From: Candidatus Poribacteria bacterium
GTDB taxonomy: Bacteria > Poribacteria > WGA-4E > WGA-3G
Direction of reading: 5' to 3'
DNA length: 64,000 nt
Assembly (NCBI GenBank): GCA_958295945.1
Contig: OY282386.1
Coordinates: 2,493,864-2,557,863 of the forward strand
In this document: positions 44,049 through 56,100 of the stretch, piece after piece
Layout of the letters: every line of letters begins with the position of its first letter
Numbering within the stretch: position 1 is the stretch's first letter
Notes under the pieces: model-generated
The model's database searches: none
The model's input: the letters and a program-made list of their open reading frames with translations, nothing else
What the model was told of the DNA's origin: nothing
Position numbers and translations under genes: made by a program

Positions 44049-44513
44049 TTATCCTTTAGATAAAAACCCGAAACGTTTCTGTTGCACTGGTTTTTGCGAT
44101 GGTAGTTCATTCGGATTATCTTCAGTTGGGATAGCAAATTGTATAAAATTCCGTTTTCCGAGCATTTTTATAAAGGTAAATAGTGAGGTTTCTGCTTCTT
44201 TTCGAGTTAACCGATGTTTTTTCTGGAGTGCATTGATTATCTGTGAGATTGTGTGTTTGCCATCACACATCTGCCAAACATAAGAACCAATGCTGTCCAA
44301 CACGACGACACGTTTATCCGGCAGCATAAAGATTTTACTTGTTAATCTGATCCAGAATTTTTCTTTCTGTGGAATGACAAGTGATGCCTCGTCCTTATCA
44401 TCTACTTCCCACGTTATCAACTGATTTCTCAATGGGAATGCTTTGAGAACTTTGCTTCTATCCACATCGGGTCGTTTTTTTAGTTTTAGTGCATATAAAG
44501 CTTTGTTAATCAT
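44049..44513 (-). CDS. PqqD family protein
   Basis: 154 residues. The centre reads VVVLDSIGSYVWQMCDGKHTISQIINALQKKHRLTRKEAETSLFTFIKMLGKRNFIQF, the PqqD pattern of winged helix plus peptide-binding strand. PqqD proteins bring peptide substrates to radical SAM enzymes; none is encoded here. The start follows 39 bases after the next gene, and the set (PqqD, unknown, OPT-like) looks like one transcription unit from 47518. Confidence 0.8.
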   Translation of the reverse strand: MINKALYALKLKKRPDVDRSKVLKAFPLRNQLITWEVDDKDEASLVIPQKEKFWIRLTSKIFMLPDKRVVVLDSIGSYVWQMCDGKHTISQIINALQKKHRLTRKEAETSLFTFIKMLGKRNFIQFAIPTEDNPNELPSQKPVQQKRFGFLSKG

Positions 44514-44552
44514 GTTTTTATTTTCAAATTTGAAGATTAAACTATCTCAAAC

Positions 44553-45500
44553 TCAATGGCAGTGGATACTCTCTGCTACCTCTTGTGCAAGTTGTTCTGA
44601 AACCTCGTTGCGTCCAATAGATTGCACCACATAGATCCGATTGGTATGCTGGCAATGTTTAACTATAAAAGTCAGTCTTGGACGTTTTAGCACTTTATCA
44701 ACGAATAACACAGGTGAAAATGGTACATTATCGTAAACTCGGGTCTGTTGTCCAACAAAATTTATGTGTTCATCTCCTTGTTCGTTGTGGGGTGTTACTT
44801 CAAATCCGTATCCGCGTATCGCTTTTGCGTAACGCACACGAAACCATGTTTCTAACGGATTCTGTTCTTCCGTATATTCGTTCAATAACACCTCAGCGGG
44901 ACCGTAACGTTCCACGCAGATTTTTCGGGTTTTCCGTCTAGCGAAAGCAAACATGAGATAGCCACTGAGAAGTTTCTGCCTTTCCAACTTGTAGTTTTTT
45001 GGCACAGCAACCCTGAGTCCGTAAGCACTCCAGATAGTGTGTTGCGGGTCACCGTGGTCAGAAATGGATTTGAAAATACGAAGCACAGTGGGGCGCCAGT
45101 TCTCTTTTAACCTTCCCATCACCTGAACGATGGTAATCCGTTTAGACTCCGGATTATGAAGAATTAACCCATTTGCCCGTATGCCACCTTTCCAACTAAA
45201 TCCAAGAACCGTATGGTCTGTTAGAAAATCCTCATCTTTGATAAGTTCAACATTTCTCCGAAATGAGACATTACCGCCGCGTTTGTAGTTCTTTCGGACT
45301 AACTTGAAATAATCGTCAAGAGTGGTGTGCAGGTCGGGTTTCTTTTTACGAGATTTTGCCCATTTGAGTTCTAAGCGAGGCATTTCAGCGTCATCAAGAC
45401 GAAGGTAGCCATTTTTCTCATCCCCGCTAATGCCGCTGATTTCCCAAGTTGTCGGGATCTCTAACTCAATACCTGCCCAACCAAAGAGAGTCCAGTCCAT
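44553..45500 (-). CDS. Hypothetical protein with two PsbP/DUF1795-like halves
   Basis: 315 residues from the ATG at 45500. Two halves of about 150 residues look alike: ELEIPTTWEISGIS...LRLDDAEMPRLELKWA... and LRVAVPKNYKLERQKLLSGYLMFAFAR... Each starts with a predicted beta strand and a Pro turn after I/V-P. This suggests an internal duplication of a small beta-sandwich domain such as DUF1795/PsbP-like. No function is known. It is between the PqqD-like protein and the OPT-like protein in an apparent operon. Confidence 0.55.
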   Translation of the reverse strand: MDWTLFGWAGIELEIPTTWEISGISGDEKNGYLRLDDAEMPRLELKWAKSRKKKPDLHTTLDDYFKLVRKNYKRGGNVSFRRNVELIKDEDFLTDHTVLGFSWKGGIRANGLILHNPESKRITIVQVMGRLKENWRPTVLRIFKSISDHGDPQHTIWSAYGLRVAVPKNYKLERQKLLSGYLMFAFARRKTRKICVERYGPAEVLLNEYTEEQNPLETWFRVRYAKAIRGYGFEVTPHNEQGDEHINFVGQQTRVYDNVPFSPVLFVDKVLKRPRLTFIVKHCQHTNRIYVVQSIGRNEVSEQLAQEVAESIHCH

Positions 45501-45529
45501 ATCTCTCACCCACTATGAAAGAACGCTGT

Positions 45530-47518
45530 CTAAAACGGTTTAACAATAACCGCTTTGGAGACAAGGGCAATTGCAACGGTACCCATTCCTATTAATCCGA
45601 CTCCACAAGCAAATCCTGCTGCCAATACTGGATTGAACATAAACCATCTTTTCAATCCGAATCGCTTGATCATATAGAACCTACCGATGATGGCACCGAG
45701 TAATCTTGCGACCATGCTACCCGGATCAGCCCCAATTCCTCCAATTATTCCGTAAAACCACATAGATGGATATTTTAGTACCCAAAGCATCCCGTAGATT
45801 GCAAGGCTTGATGTAAATCCTGCAGCAACATAATCCCCTCGTATGGCTTGTATGATCTCACTATTACCATCACGCAGAGATGTTTTCATAAGACATTCGT
45901 TCGTTGCGTTGATGGGCCACATCATCTGAACAAACGGATATTGCGCGCTCGGAATTGGTGCAATTTGCCATATAAAGTGCTGCACCAATATTCCACTTAT
46001 AATCAGAATAGGCATAATCAGCAGCGTCGCAGCGAGGTTTGATGTAAAGGTCGTTCCTGTCAGTTCAAGCACACGCCATCCTTGTGTGCCCGCACCGTAA
46101 TCTTCATCGGGAAGCGGGGCAAACCAAATATCAATTTCCTCGTAACGACTGAGAATAAAGGTTATCTCATGCAAGTAAGGTATTTCAAATAGGTCACGTC
46201 CAAGCACTCCGAATGTTCGTGCGGTTATATATGAGTTTATTGGTGTATATACAAATGCGAATCCGAGCAAGAAACTGACTGGGAAATTCGGCACCATCCA
46301 ATGGATAAGCCATACAAATCCTCCCATACCGATGAGCCATAGTATACCCATTAGCCATAGCGGGAAATCACCTCTGTTCGGTGGCGTAGCAAGGGAACCA
46401 CGTTCTCCTGCTTTTTTCTGCGTTTTGCGAAGTTTGAATAACATCGGAACAGAGGCTGCCATCCCGACAAGACCAAGAGTAAATGTCTTACCAATGTCGT
46501 AACTCCGCCAGAAATCAAGGCCATTGAAGAGGACTGTTGCACGCACATCAGACCCAGGATGCCACTGGTGCAATATTTCATTTGGATATAGAATGTGCGG
46601 ATTTAAAACAAATTGCGAAAGCATTGCGGTGACAAACTCTGACATCACGACAGGGAACGGCAAGACGAACCCAAAGAGCATCTGTCCAAAATCTGTTCGG
46701 AGAGCAAAGACACCTGTCGGCGCGAATCCTTCTATGCTTTGTGTAAAGTCTATCCACGGGATCTTCAGTATCTGTATCGGTTGACTCATCATGACACCGG
46801 AGAGCGCGGGAACACCGATGTAAATGAATCCCCATATTAAACCTGCCATAGACCCGATAGAAAAGACCTGCCATCGCCATGTTTCCTGTTTTCCAGTCGT
46901 TTCGGCTAACGCAGTTGCACCTTGTGCGGTAATCGGTGCCATGGGATATGGGAGTCGTTCAAGGTCTGCAGTAAGTCTAAAGAGTATATATTGACCACTG
47001 ACAACCCGAAGCGTGCCAAGGAACTTCCCCGCAAGATAGATACCTATAGGCAGCAACCAATCAGGATGCAGCAGACTGCGCGTCAAAACTCCAGCAGAAT
47101 CACCGGCAGGAACGACCCACGCAGGGATCTTATCGGCAATTTCGTAGGAAATCGCCTGCGGTGTGTTCACAAAATATGCATACCAGATGAAACTCCGATA
47201 TTGCATACCACTGCCGACTGCTGCCCCTGTTAGACTGAGCAGCATATAGAGTTCTTGACGACGGGCTGTCGTGAATGATCGTCTGGCTAATTCGGTGAAC
47301 AGGATAACTGCCACCCACGGGGCAGCCGCTGCACCAGATTGACCAGATACATAACTCAGATAGATGGAACCTGGCATCATGAGCAAACCGACAAAGAGTG
47401 CCCCGAAGAACACTTTGACGGTTAACCCCGATTCAAAGGTTCGGACACCACCTTCTATGTCGTATCGTTGTGCCCACGTTTGCCATTCATCTGCTTGTGA
47501 GATTCTCTCTCGCGCCAA
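45530..47518 (-). CDS. OPT-like membrane protein (DUF6785/DUF6784 type)
   Basis: 662 residues from TTG (47518), with AGGAG nine bases before. About 14 membrane segments, with the conserved blocks ALFVGLLMMPGSIYLSYVSGQSGAAAAPWVAVILF, LERLPYPMAPITAQGATAL, and MIKRFGLKRWFMFNPVLAAGFACGVGLIGMG. It is a divergent paralogue of the protein at 21842 and begins the operon ending with the PqqD gene. It is long and full of prolines at helix starts, as in oligopeptide transporters. Substrate unknown. Confidence 0.85.
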   Translation of the reverse strand: MARERISQADEWQTWAQRYDIEGGVRTFESGLTVKVFFGALFVGLLMMPGSIYLSYVSGQSGAAAAPWVAVILFTELARRSFTTARRQELYMLLSLTGAAVGSGMQYRSFIWYAYFVNTPQAISYEIADKIPAWVVPAGDSAGVLTRSLLHPDWLLPIGIYLAGKFLGTLRVVSGQYILFRLTADLERLPYPMAPITAQGATALAETTGKQETWRWQVFSIGSMAGLIWGFIYIGVPALSGVMMSQPIQILKIPWIDFTQSIEGFAPTGVFALRTDFGQMLFGFVLPFPVVMSEFVTAMLSQFVLNPHILYPNEILHQWHPGSDVRATVLFNGLDFWRSYDIGKTFTLGLVGMAASVPMLFKLRKTQKKAGERGSLATPPNRGDFPLWLMGILWLIGMGGFVWLIHWMVPNFPVSFLLGFAFVYTPINSYITARTFGVLGRDLFEIPYLHEITFILSRYEEIDIWFAPLPDEDYGAGTQGWRVLELTGTTFTSNLAATLLIMPILIISGILVQHFIWQIAPIPSAQYPFVQMMWPINATNECLMKTSLRDGNSEIIQAIRGDYVAAGFTSSLAIYGMLWVLKYPSMWFYGIIGGIGADPGSMVARLLGAIIGRFYMIKRFGLKRWFMFNPVLAAGFACGVGLIGMGTVAIALVSKAVIVKPF

Positions 47519-47550
47519 ATTGTATTTTCTCCTTTTTTACAAACACTCTT

Positions 47551-47623
47551 GTAGGAGGGGTTTCTAACCCCGATTTATACGGGTTTCTAACCCAACTTGT
47601 AGGAGAGGTTTCTAACCCCGATT
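47551..47623. repeat. Two copies of the GTAGGAGGGGTTTCTAACCCC hairpin repeat
   Basis: Copies at 47551-47576 and 47599-47623, with GGGTTTCTAACCC as partial copy between. Same family as at 12161. It is upstream of the OPT-like gene start. Confidence 0.8.
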
Positions 47624-47663
47624 ATAATATGCGAAATATTTCAAGAGTCTATAGTCTAGTCGC

Positions 47664-47855
47664 TCAATTATCATCTTTTGTAGTTCTTTCTTTCTTTCCT
47701 TCGCTGAGTTCTTCCCAAAAATGAGCGATGAAGATACCGACAGTCAAAACGAGTGCGGCGAACATCTGCCACTGCCAACGTCCACCCAAAAACAGAACGC
47801 TGACTAACCATAAGACAGTCCCGATTACAATGATAATACTTGCTAATTTTTCCAT
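47664..47855 (-). CDS. Small two-helix membrane protein
   Basis: 63 residues. Two hydrophobic helices: ASIIIVIGTVLWLVSVLFLGG and FAALVLTVGIFIAHFWEELS, ending in a charged tail (EGKKERTTKDDN). Start ATG with AAGGAAAAT upstream. A hypothetical protein; nothing suggests a partner, though it is upstream of the OPT-like gene on the same strand. Confidence 0.65.
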   Translation of the reverse strand: MEKLASIIIVIGTVLWLVSVLFLGGRWQWQMFAALVLTVGIFIAHFWEELSEGKKERTTKDDN

Positions 47856-47930
47856 GTTTATTTTCCTTGTTCAATCAGGTACTGACATACCTTATGTCAT
47901 GAGTCTTTTCGGAATTATTACACGTCAACT

Positions 47931-50132
47931 TTATCCGTAACATGATTTAATAAACTCGTTGACATTAGATTCGTGTTCAGTCAACTCCTCTTTGACTGCC
48001 CTCAACTTTGTGTCTATATCTTCAATAGGTTTGATTTTCGCTTTCTGATCGTCAATTGATATAACGGGGATAGGAAAATCTCTGATATGCTCAATATAAA
48101 TGTGAGGTTGCCCTGTCCCTTGTTGCCGACGATAAAGTGGGGTTTGCATAGATTTCAGACACATATAAAGGTATCGCGTTAAATACTTTGTTTCATCTTT
48201 GCTTTGAACGACAATAGAATCGGAAGCCCATATCGGATCATTATGCCACCACACATAACCTGAATAAACTCCTGATTTGCTAACGGTAAATATGTTTCCA
48301 GGGTAGTTGGCTTCACTATGTGTATATGGAATAGTTCCTCTACCACCTGCTATGACCGGAATGTTGCCCGCCGTGGTAGTCCCTTCAGTAATTGATATAC
48401 CGTTTTTCAAATTTGCAACATCTTCAAGATTTACGTACTCTATGTGGTCGCTAACTTTCCAATCCTCATGTAAACTGAAACCTCTATCGCTTTGAACATT
48501 CTTAACCTGCACAACACCAATTTCAAACCCTTCTGGCAAGTTTTCCACAGGGACCTCCGACGGGGTATGGAAAAATAGAACATTATCTAAATCGTTTATA
48601 CCTGTTATTGGATTTCTCTTACTGTCAAAACCATCGTTATTAACTGTCACTCGGTAAAACCAGTCTGTCTGGCATACTCCTTTATCTGTCAAATAAATGA
48701 TTCCTGTTTTAGCATCCGTATATGGTGCAAAACAACCGCGAGGAAGTCTAACCAGCATTCTGACGCGAGAGTTACCTAAAATATATCGTAACATTTTTCG
48801 ATGAACCTTGTTTACAAGTAACCCTTCCGGCACAACAATTGCCATTGCACCTCCGACCTTTAGACTGTTAAAACACTTAAGGACGCAAGCTTCGTCAGCA
48901 TCTTTTGCTCTATGTCCTTTGGACCTATCCAATATATCTTTGGAAAGATCAAGAGAAAAAGGAATGTTTGAAAGGACATTATTATTTTCCGCCTTAGTTT
49001 CTGTCAATAGGCTGTCATTTTGGGATACGCCAGAATGACCGTCACCAAACAATATCATATTCATTTTGGCAATTCGCGCAGTGGTCGTGATTTCATTACC
49101 AAAAACCGTTCTATTATGGAGTTTATCAGATGCGGACATTGATAATCTTCGTTGTTGACTGATATGCTTGAAGGACTCCGTAAGAAACCCACCCGTTCCA
49201 CAAAATGGGTCATACACGGTTTCACCGAACTTTGGATTGAGTAGTCTCACCATGAATCTAACGATGTGACGCGGTGTAAAGTACTCTCCTAAGTCGTTTG
49301 TAGCTGTAGTTGTCTTCTCCATAAAATACTCAAATGCCGATCCCTTAATATCTTCGTCAATGTCGGTAAGATTTAATGGATTGAGTTTTTGCACTATCTT
49401 TTTAATTATAGCATTACTATCGGTGGTTACAGGTGAAATAACTTCTCCACCGTAATTCTCTTTAAGTCGGTTAACGATGACTGAATTCAAATACTGCACA
49501 ATATCATTTTCGGGGAGTCTCATCAAAGTGTCCCAAATGTCGTTTTCCCCCTTTTCACTCAGCAATTTTAGGAATAGTATATTAGCAAATTCGCTGAACC
49601 GCTCAATACCAGCGCGAATCCCAGCACTTCTGAAATCGTCATTGAGTTCCGAAAATAGATGAATCAGTTCGTCTCTGGATTTAATTACCTCCCTGGATAC
49701 TGTGTACACTTCATTAGTATTCTCAAAGCGAAAAATTCTTAATATATCTGGTGGCAGGAACTCATTAACCTCAACACCGTTGAAGAACAGTGGTTCAGAT
49801 TTCTGCAAATGCCGAGATTTAAGACTCAAACCGTTGCACGCAAATACAATGTCCACGTCCATGCACTCTGCATAATCGATCACCTGATTGAGTGCATCGT
49901 CAAGATTCACGATATTAGATTTTTTTGCTTCTATTATGGCTATCGGCTGAACACCATCAAACAGTGTGTAGTCAGGCTTTTTCTGTCCAAGTTTCCCGAT
50001 ATTCCGCTGCAACAACCGGCTTTTAACTGCATTTTCAAAAAAAACATTTTGTCGGGTGTCATGTGCATCAAGTATCCAACCGTTCGCCTCCAAAGAACGA
50101 TCTATCTGGTATCGAACGTCTTGTTCAATCAT
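47931..50132 (-). CDS. Single-chain restriction-modification-specificity protein (Type IIG-like)
   Basis: 733 residues. The N-terminus has a HsdR_N-type PD-(D/E)XK core: KKPDYTLFDGVQPIAIIEAKKS (about residues 50-72). A HsdM-type N6-adenine methylase follows with motif I YDPFCGTGGFLTESF and motif IV as SNIPFS. The last 200 residues are HsdS-like target-recognition sequence (VNLEDVANLKNGISITEG, HIRDFPIPVISIDDQ) with a coiled terminus. Nuclease, methylase and specificity in one chain without a helicase is the layout of Type IIG/IIC enzymes. The active-site NPPF is NIPF here, which needs testing. It starts 25 bases after the giant gene's end. Confidence 0.85.
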   Translation of the reverse strand: MIEQDVRYQIDRSLEANGWILDAHDTRQNVFFENAVKSRLLQRNIGKLGQKKPDYTLFDGVQPIAIIEAKKSNIVNLDDALNQVIDYAECMDVDIVFACNGLSLKSRHLQKSEPLFFNGVEVNEFLPPDILRIFRFENTNEVYTVSREVIKSRDELIHLFSELNDDFRSAGIRAGIERFSEFANILFLKLLSEKGENDIWDTLMRLPENDIVQYLNSVIVNRLKENYGGEVISPVTTDSNAIIKKIVQKLNPLNLTDIDEDIKGSAFEYFMEKTTTATNDLGEYFTPRHIVRFMVRLLNPKFGETVYDPFCGTGGFLTESFKHISQQRRLSMSASDKLHNRTVFGNEITTTARIAKMNMILFGDGHSGVSQNDSLLTETKAENNNVLSNIPFSLDLSKDILDRSKGHRAKDADEACVLKCFNSLKVGGAMAIVVPEGLLVNKVHRKMLRYILGNSRVRMLVRLPRGCFAPYTDAKTGIIYLTDKGVCQTDWFYRVTVNNDGFDSKRNPITGINDLDNVLFFHTPSEVPVENLPEGFEIGVVQVKNVQSDRGFSLHEDWKVSDHIEYVNLEDVANLKNGISITEGTTTAGNIPVIAGGRGTIPYTHSEANYPGNIFTVSKSGVYSGYVWWHNDPIWASDSIVVQSKDETKYLTRYLYMCLKSMQTPLYRRQQGTGQPHIYIEHIRDFPIPVISIDDQKAKIKPIEDIDTKLRAVKEELTEHESNVNEFIKSCYG

Positions 50133-50157
50133 ATCTTATCCTACCCTTTAATGTCAA

Positions 50158-53100
50158 CTAATCAGTCGTTGTCATGACCGGTTCCAATCCTGCAGTCCCT
50201 TCCGCTGTTTCGGTGTTTTCAGTTCTTCCTCTTTCGTGGAATTCTGCGCGAATGTCAACACTAAATGTCCGCCAAATCAACAATTGTTTCCGCAACAGAT
50301 TGAGGAAACGACGATTAACACGTTTCCAAGAGGCAATCTCACCACTTTCACGGTTGACTTCTAAAGTGATTTTGTATAGGTCTTCCTCTTCTCCACCAAC
50401 AGGTGAGGTGACAAACTGGATTGATTGACTAACACCCAAATCGTAAGGTGCTAACCACACCATCATACCAATCTGATATGAATCCTCTTCTTCTTTTGCA
50501 CTGAAAGCAACGTTGTCGGTGTAAAAATCACTTGCCGACTCATCAGCGTGTGCGTCAAAGTAGTCGCGCATAAAGACATTCAATCCGAGTGCTTCTTCTG
50601 CTAACACGGTGAAAGGAAGATTGAAATGCCATACATCACCATCAGGTTCAGGCAGTTTCCATTTCCGTTCAATATCTGGCACAGCCATCCGCGATGCTTT
50701 AATGGCAGGATACAGTGTGCTGAGAAGCACCACAATCATCACGATTATGGTTGCAACGACGGTTGACATTGAAGAATAGTTAAGGGTTAATCCTGCAAGC
50801 CAACCGAAATGCACTAAGGTTGTTGCAATCACTTGACCCATCAAATATCCCAACACAGCCCCAACAATTGCATATACACACGCCTCTGCAAGGAAAAGGA
50901 AAGCAATATGCGTAGGTGCAAGACCGACAGAACTATAGATGCTGATTTCACGGACGCGCTCATAAACGGCACCGAGCATTGTATTCAGAACAATCAACGC
51001 AGCAATCAGAATAGGCACAAAAAGGTTACCCATACCACTAAAACTTGTCATACCGATACTACTGTATAGATAGGTATCTTTATCGCGTCCCACAAAGAAG
51101 TCAAGTGCAATGCGGTTCATCAGGGGTGCCATGATGAGATCCAATTTGTCTATCGCTCCTAACAATTCCGGGTCATCCTCTCGCGGTTCCATATTGACTG
51201 CGACACTTCTTAACGTTCCACCTTGGTTCATGACAACTTCATAAGGCAAAATGGCAATGCTATCAGGGGTAAGATGCAGATACTTCTGCAGTTCACCCTC
51301 AAGGGTTTCATCACCTGTTCCACCTCGGCTGGTTTGCTGTTGCATCAATTGGTAATCCACAGGTGTGAGTTCTTCACCATCATTATCTGTCAAATCTTTG
51401 AACCCTATACCCAAAACACCAACGACGGTGAAGTCTGCACCATATACAGAAATTGTAGCTTTGCCCATATCACTTTCTGTGATTTTCAGGAGGTCAGCCA
51501 TTCCTTTCGGTAGAACGATGGCATAAGGCCACTCGGTTGGCCAATTTTCAGCATCCGCACGGTCAAACCATTTTCCGTATTGCAAATAGCGATCAATACC
51601 TGTGACTGAAGACTCAGCCTCACTCATCCCAACAAGCATGTTGGCAGCAAAACGCATAGCTTCACCAGTAAGTGTGTTCGTCGGTGGTGCGGGGTCTTGT
51701 TCGTTTGAACTTCGCGTCAATTGCACAAAGGATTGATCACCTGTTCCAGAAGACTGGTACCAAGATCTTGGTGCTACAACATTCTCCACAGCAAGAACAG
51801 GTTTTTTATTAACATTCACGATATATCCATCATCTTGCAATCCGGTTATTGCAGCCGGCACATCCAATGTCTCTCGCCCCTGCTTTGCCAATAGATTGTT
51901 CTTCTGTTGCAAGTGTTTTTCCAAATCTCCAACAGAGACTTGCGTTTTCTGCATGTCGTTTAGAATGGAGTTGAGAACAGGTTCTTCAAGGGGGCGCCAA
52001 TATTGGTCACGGATGAGCAGACCCGTGTAACGCGGTGTAACTTGTGGTAGACTTGTTCGGTTAGGACGCATAAATGTCCGCACTGATGTGAATGAAATGA
52101 CGGTAAAGGTAAGGATCACCAACGTTACACACGTTAAGATTGTCCGTCCTTTACGTTTTCGCATGTTGGAAATACCGAGACTAAACGCAGCAGCACTTGC
52201 ACTCAACCTACCCACATCGGCTTTATACACCTTATTCCCTTGCTGCCGTATTTTCTCAAGCTGCTCCTCAAATTTACGAACAATAATGCTAATCACAATC
52301 ACTGTTAACGCAAGCACAACGAATGCAATTAAGATGATGATGGGTGTTGTGGTAATCTGGAATGCGGGATGCACCTGACTTAAGAAGTAAAATACGAGCA
52401 GGAAGATACCGAAGGTTGCCAAAATCTGTTTGTTAATGTTTGGGAACCCGAATATAAGCCGTTCCAAAAAGTAAGCGAACGGCATCAGGAGCGCGAGGTA
52501 GAACATGATCCCGTTAACGACATCGTTCCCTGTTCTTTTGACATCAGGATAGGCACGCGATTCGTAGCCCCATGCAGCGCGTGCTAACTTGAGTGCTTGT
52601 TGATAATCATTTTGGAAGAGTGCTGTTTCCGCACGATTGAGATAATCATCTGCCATTTGATGTAGTTTGTCAAGTCTATCGCTGGAAATGCCGAACCGCT
52701 TATATAGACGGGAACGGTTTTCATCCAGCCACCACATATCCCGCACAACAACATAGGGAGTTAAACGGATACTACCATTTTCACGCACAACGAACCCTTC
52801 CCCCGTATAGAGCGTTGGGTTTTTCATACCACTTTTTGTGGCTTTAATCAGGAGCAAACGTTTACCAATTTGTCCATACGCCATACCGATTTTAATTCGG
52901 CTCTCCGGTTCGCTATATACAAGTGCGATAGGTTCAGCAGCAGAGACCCCTTCCTGTTGCCACGGTTTAGACACACCAAATTTTTCGGGTGGACTATCAG
53001 ATAATGCATCGTAGACCTCCAATTCACGTAAAGTTCGAAGGTAACGCTGGTCAACCAGATCGTAAATTGTCGTTGAGACACAAGGGAAAGTAACGACACG

Positions 53101-56100
53101 GCAACCGCGTCGGCGTGTGTTGATTGGCACTTTGTTCGGTAATAGTTTTGCACCGTAGTTTCCTAAATCTGGCGCGTAAACAATATCACCAGAATCGGGA
53201 TCAAGGATGTATGCTTCAACTTCCTGAGCACCTCCGAGTCTGCGAGTTGCTCTACCTTCCATAGCCAATCCAGCAACTTCAAAATTGCCTTTGTTATCTC
53301 CCATAGTGAATAGATCACCACGGACACCCATCATCGTCTTGTGTTTACGACGGAGCGTTATGATCGGGTACGGCACAGGTTTATTAGGTAGCGCAGATTC
53401 ACGAGCATCAAATTCAACGACATCTCCGAATAGGTTGCAGTAGAAGTTTCCGACTCTTGCTGCAGTCGGCATTTGTGGATCGCGGAGTGCCTGTATCAAT
53501 AAAGATGCTAAGGTCTGTGCTTGTTGGTGTAAATTTCCATCTTGACGTAGATCCACACGGTCGATTGTATCAAGTGGGGTGTCAGTGAGGACGCGGGCAT
53601 CTTCAATAGTAGCAAACGCTATACCTGTCTTGCCGACAAGCGTAGCAACTTCGCTGTCAAAAGCGATTTTCCCCGGAATATAAGTTTTCCAAGTCTTGCC
53701 TCCACTAGCAGAAATAGCATTGACAAAATTAGTGCCACCACCGAGTCCTACAATTGAAATTAAGGTTTTGATGTCCTCAATTTCATCTTCTGTAAATGTG
53801 TCTGGGTCTTCGTGCCGCAGTCTGAGCATCGCATCTAATTGTCCACGCATACGGATACTGTTCTTACGATTTTTCTTCGCACTCCGAACATCATTTCGAA
53901 TAAACCTTTCAACTTCTTTTCGGATATAGTCCATATCTTTGAGCATATCTTCAGAAGGTTCCCCCCTGTTTCTCCACTGCTCAAACTGCATCCGCATGAG
54001 CCGACTCACACCACCTAAACCGGAAAGTTTTCCATAATGTGCACTCAGAAGGGTCTCAAGTGTCTTTCCTTCAAGGGCAGCCTTGTCTGAAATCTGACTT
54101 GCGACCGACCATTGTCGTTCCATGACAGCTTGACGTATCTGGTCATCCGTTGCACGCCATAATTTTCTGACACGCACACCGAAATCTGCATCCGATGCAT
54201 AATCTGCCAGTTTATTCCCGATGCTTGCGAACTCACGACGGAGAACGAACTCAGGTTCTTGATCATAAAACCAACCCTTGTTAAATACACCAAATTGATT
54301 TGATTGAGAGGACAGATCAACACTACAGAAAAGCGAAGTGTAATAGCGGTTGAATAGGTCTTGTAATGCTACAGCAGCCTCTATCTGTGCCAGTTTACGA
54401 TTGTATTCTTCCTCACTAATACGCGACATCTTCTCAACACGACTCTGAATATTTCTGAATCGCGCATTCCGTAAGGTGAGCATGTTATCACGAAGAAGCT
54501 CCTTAGTTTGCGCATCTAAATCGGAGGTTAACGTCGGGAGTTTTTCTACGAGATTGTCAAGAGCGATGACATCAGCAGCAGCATTCAATTTGACCGCTTG
54601 AAGTATTTGTGCCTCAGTAAGATATGCTGCGAGACGTTTACGTGCGTCTTTTGCCTGTTCTAATTCTTCATTTGACAGGTAACTTTGCAGAATCAACAAC
54701 TCCTCATCCAGATATTCACGTGTAAGGGTGTTATGGGTTTCCAATAGATTTTGGATGCGTTCCTGTTCTAAACGTGCATTCCGTAATGCTATTTCAAATA
54801 TCCCTTGTTTATCACGTGCCAAATCTTTGATTAGACCGTCTTCACTTTCACTAACAACATCTGCTGCTTCTGCTTCAGTTAAACGTTGACGTAGCTGCGC
54901 ATTTATTCTGTCAATCCGTTCTTGTGTTGAAACCGTAAGATACTGAGTTGCTATTTCAGTCGGTAAATCGTTGAGCCGGTCAGTACCTAATTGGGTGATA
55001 GCATCTTTAATCTGATTTTCTGTGAACGTGTTGTCCTTGATATTTCCTTGAACTTTTTGGAGTAATGCACGCTCTCGTGATATTATTGCTTCCTCGGTTT
55101 CAGTTGTGTTTGCGAGGGTTTTTCGCGCATCTCGTGCCTTTCTGAGAGTCGGCAGGTCTAAATGACGATCAAGTATCTTATCAGGTGTCCACATCAAAGC
55201 AAACTTCCGCGTGTCACTCATCTCCCAGTTCGCTAAGGTGCTGTTCAATTTCTCAATTTCAGCGTTCAATTCTGAAGGGAGATCGTCTGGTGTTGGCACT
55301 TGATAATCGGTACCGTTCTTTACAGGCAATAGGTAGGAAAAATTCGGGTGTGTGCCGTATTTATCACTTATTTCTTTTGTCTCAAGTTCACGTATTAATC
55401 TATCCACTGCCCATGTATCCAAGCGTGCAATCGGTAGGGCAATATCTTCAATCAATTCTTGTTGTGCTTTCTTGCTTGTTACCAACGCGGATGTCCGTAT
55501 CTGTCCAAGTCTGTTGACAATCTGTCGAAGGAAGTGTGTGGTTTGCAGTGCTTCCTTTTCAAAACGGACGAGATTTGCATCAAGTCTTGATTTCTCTTCT
55601 TCAGTGAATCCCTGTTTTTCACGTTTTCGGTTTCGTTCTGCATCTTTTTTCTGTCGTTCAGAAAAATCGCGTTGCGCCCTATGTAGCACATCAATCTGTG
55701 CCCGCGTTGATGACAGTCCTTCAAGTGTTGTAGAAAGCGAATCGAGGTCATCCTTAATACCGTGCACACCGTGGTAGAAATCCGCGTCAAGGTCAACCAA
55801 AACTGTGCGATCAATTGAGAGCAAGAGTTTGCGACCTAATTCTTCAAATTCAATAATATCTGTGGACAATCCTCGTCTTAGACCTTGCAGTGTAGGTGTT
55901 CCTGGTGAGTCTATGGCAGACCCGACAATATCTTGTCCGATACCTTCCATGAATGCACGCATACCAGCCAAACCTTGAAAATGTGCGTCAACCGCGACAA
56001 ATAATACGGAACGACCGGGACGGTATTGGGGTTCCCCGAATAATCGTACGAGTTCCATCAACACAGCAATGCCACAAGTTGGATCGGCACCAGGAGCGAT

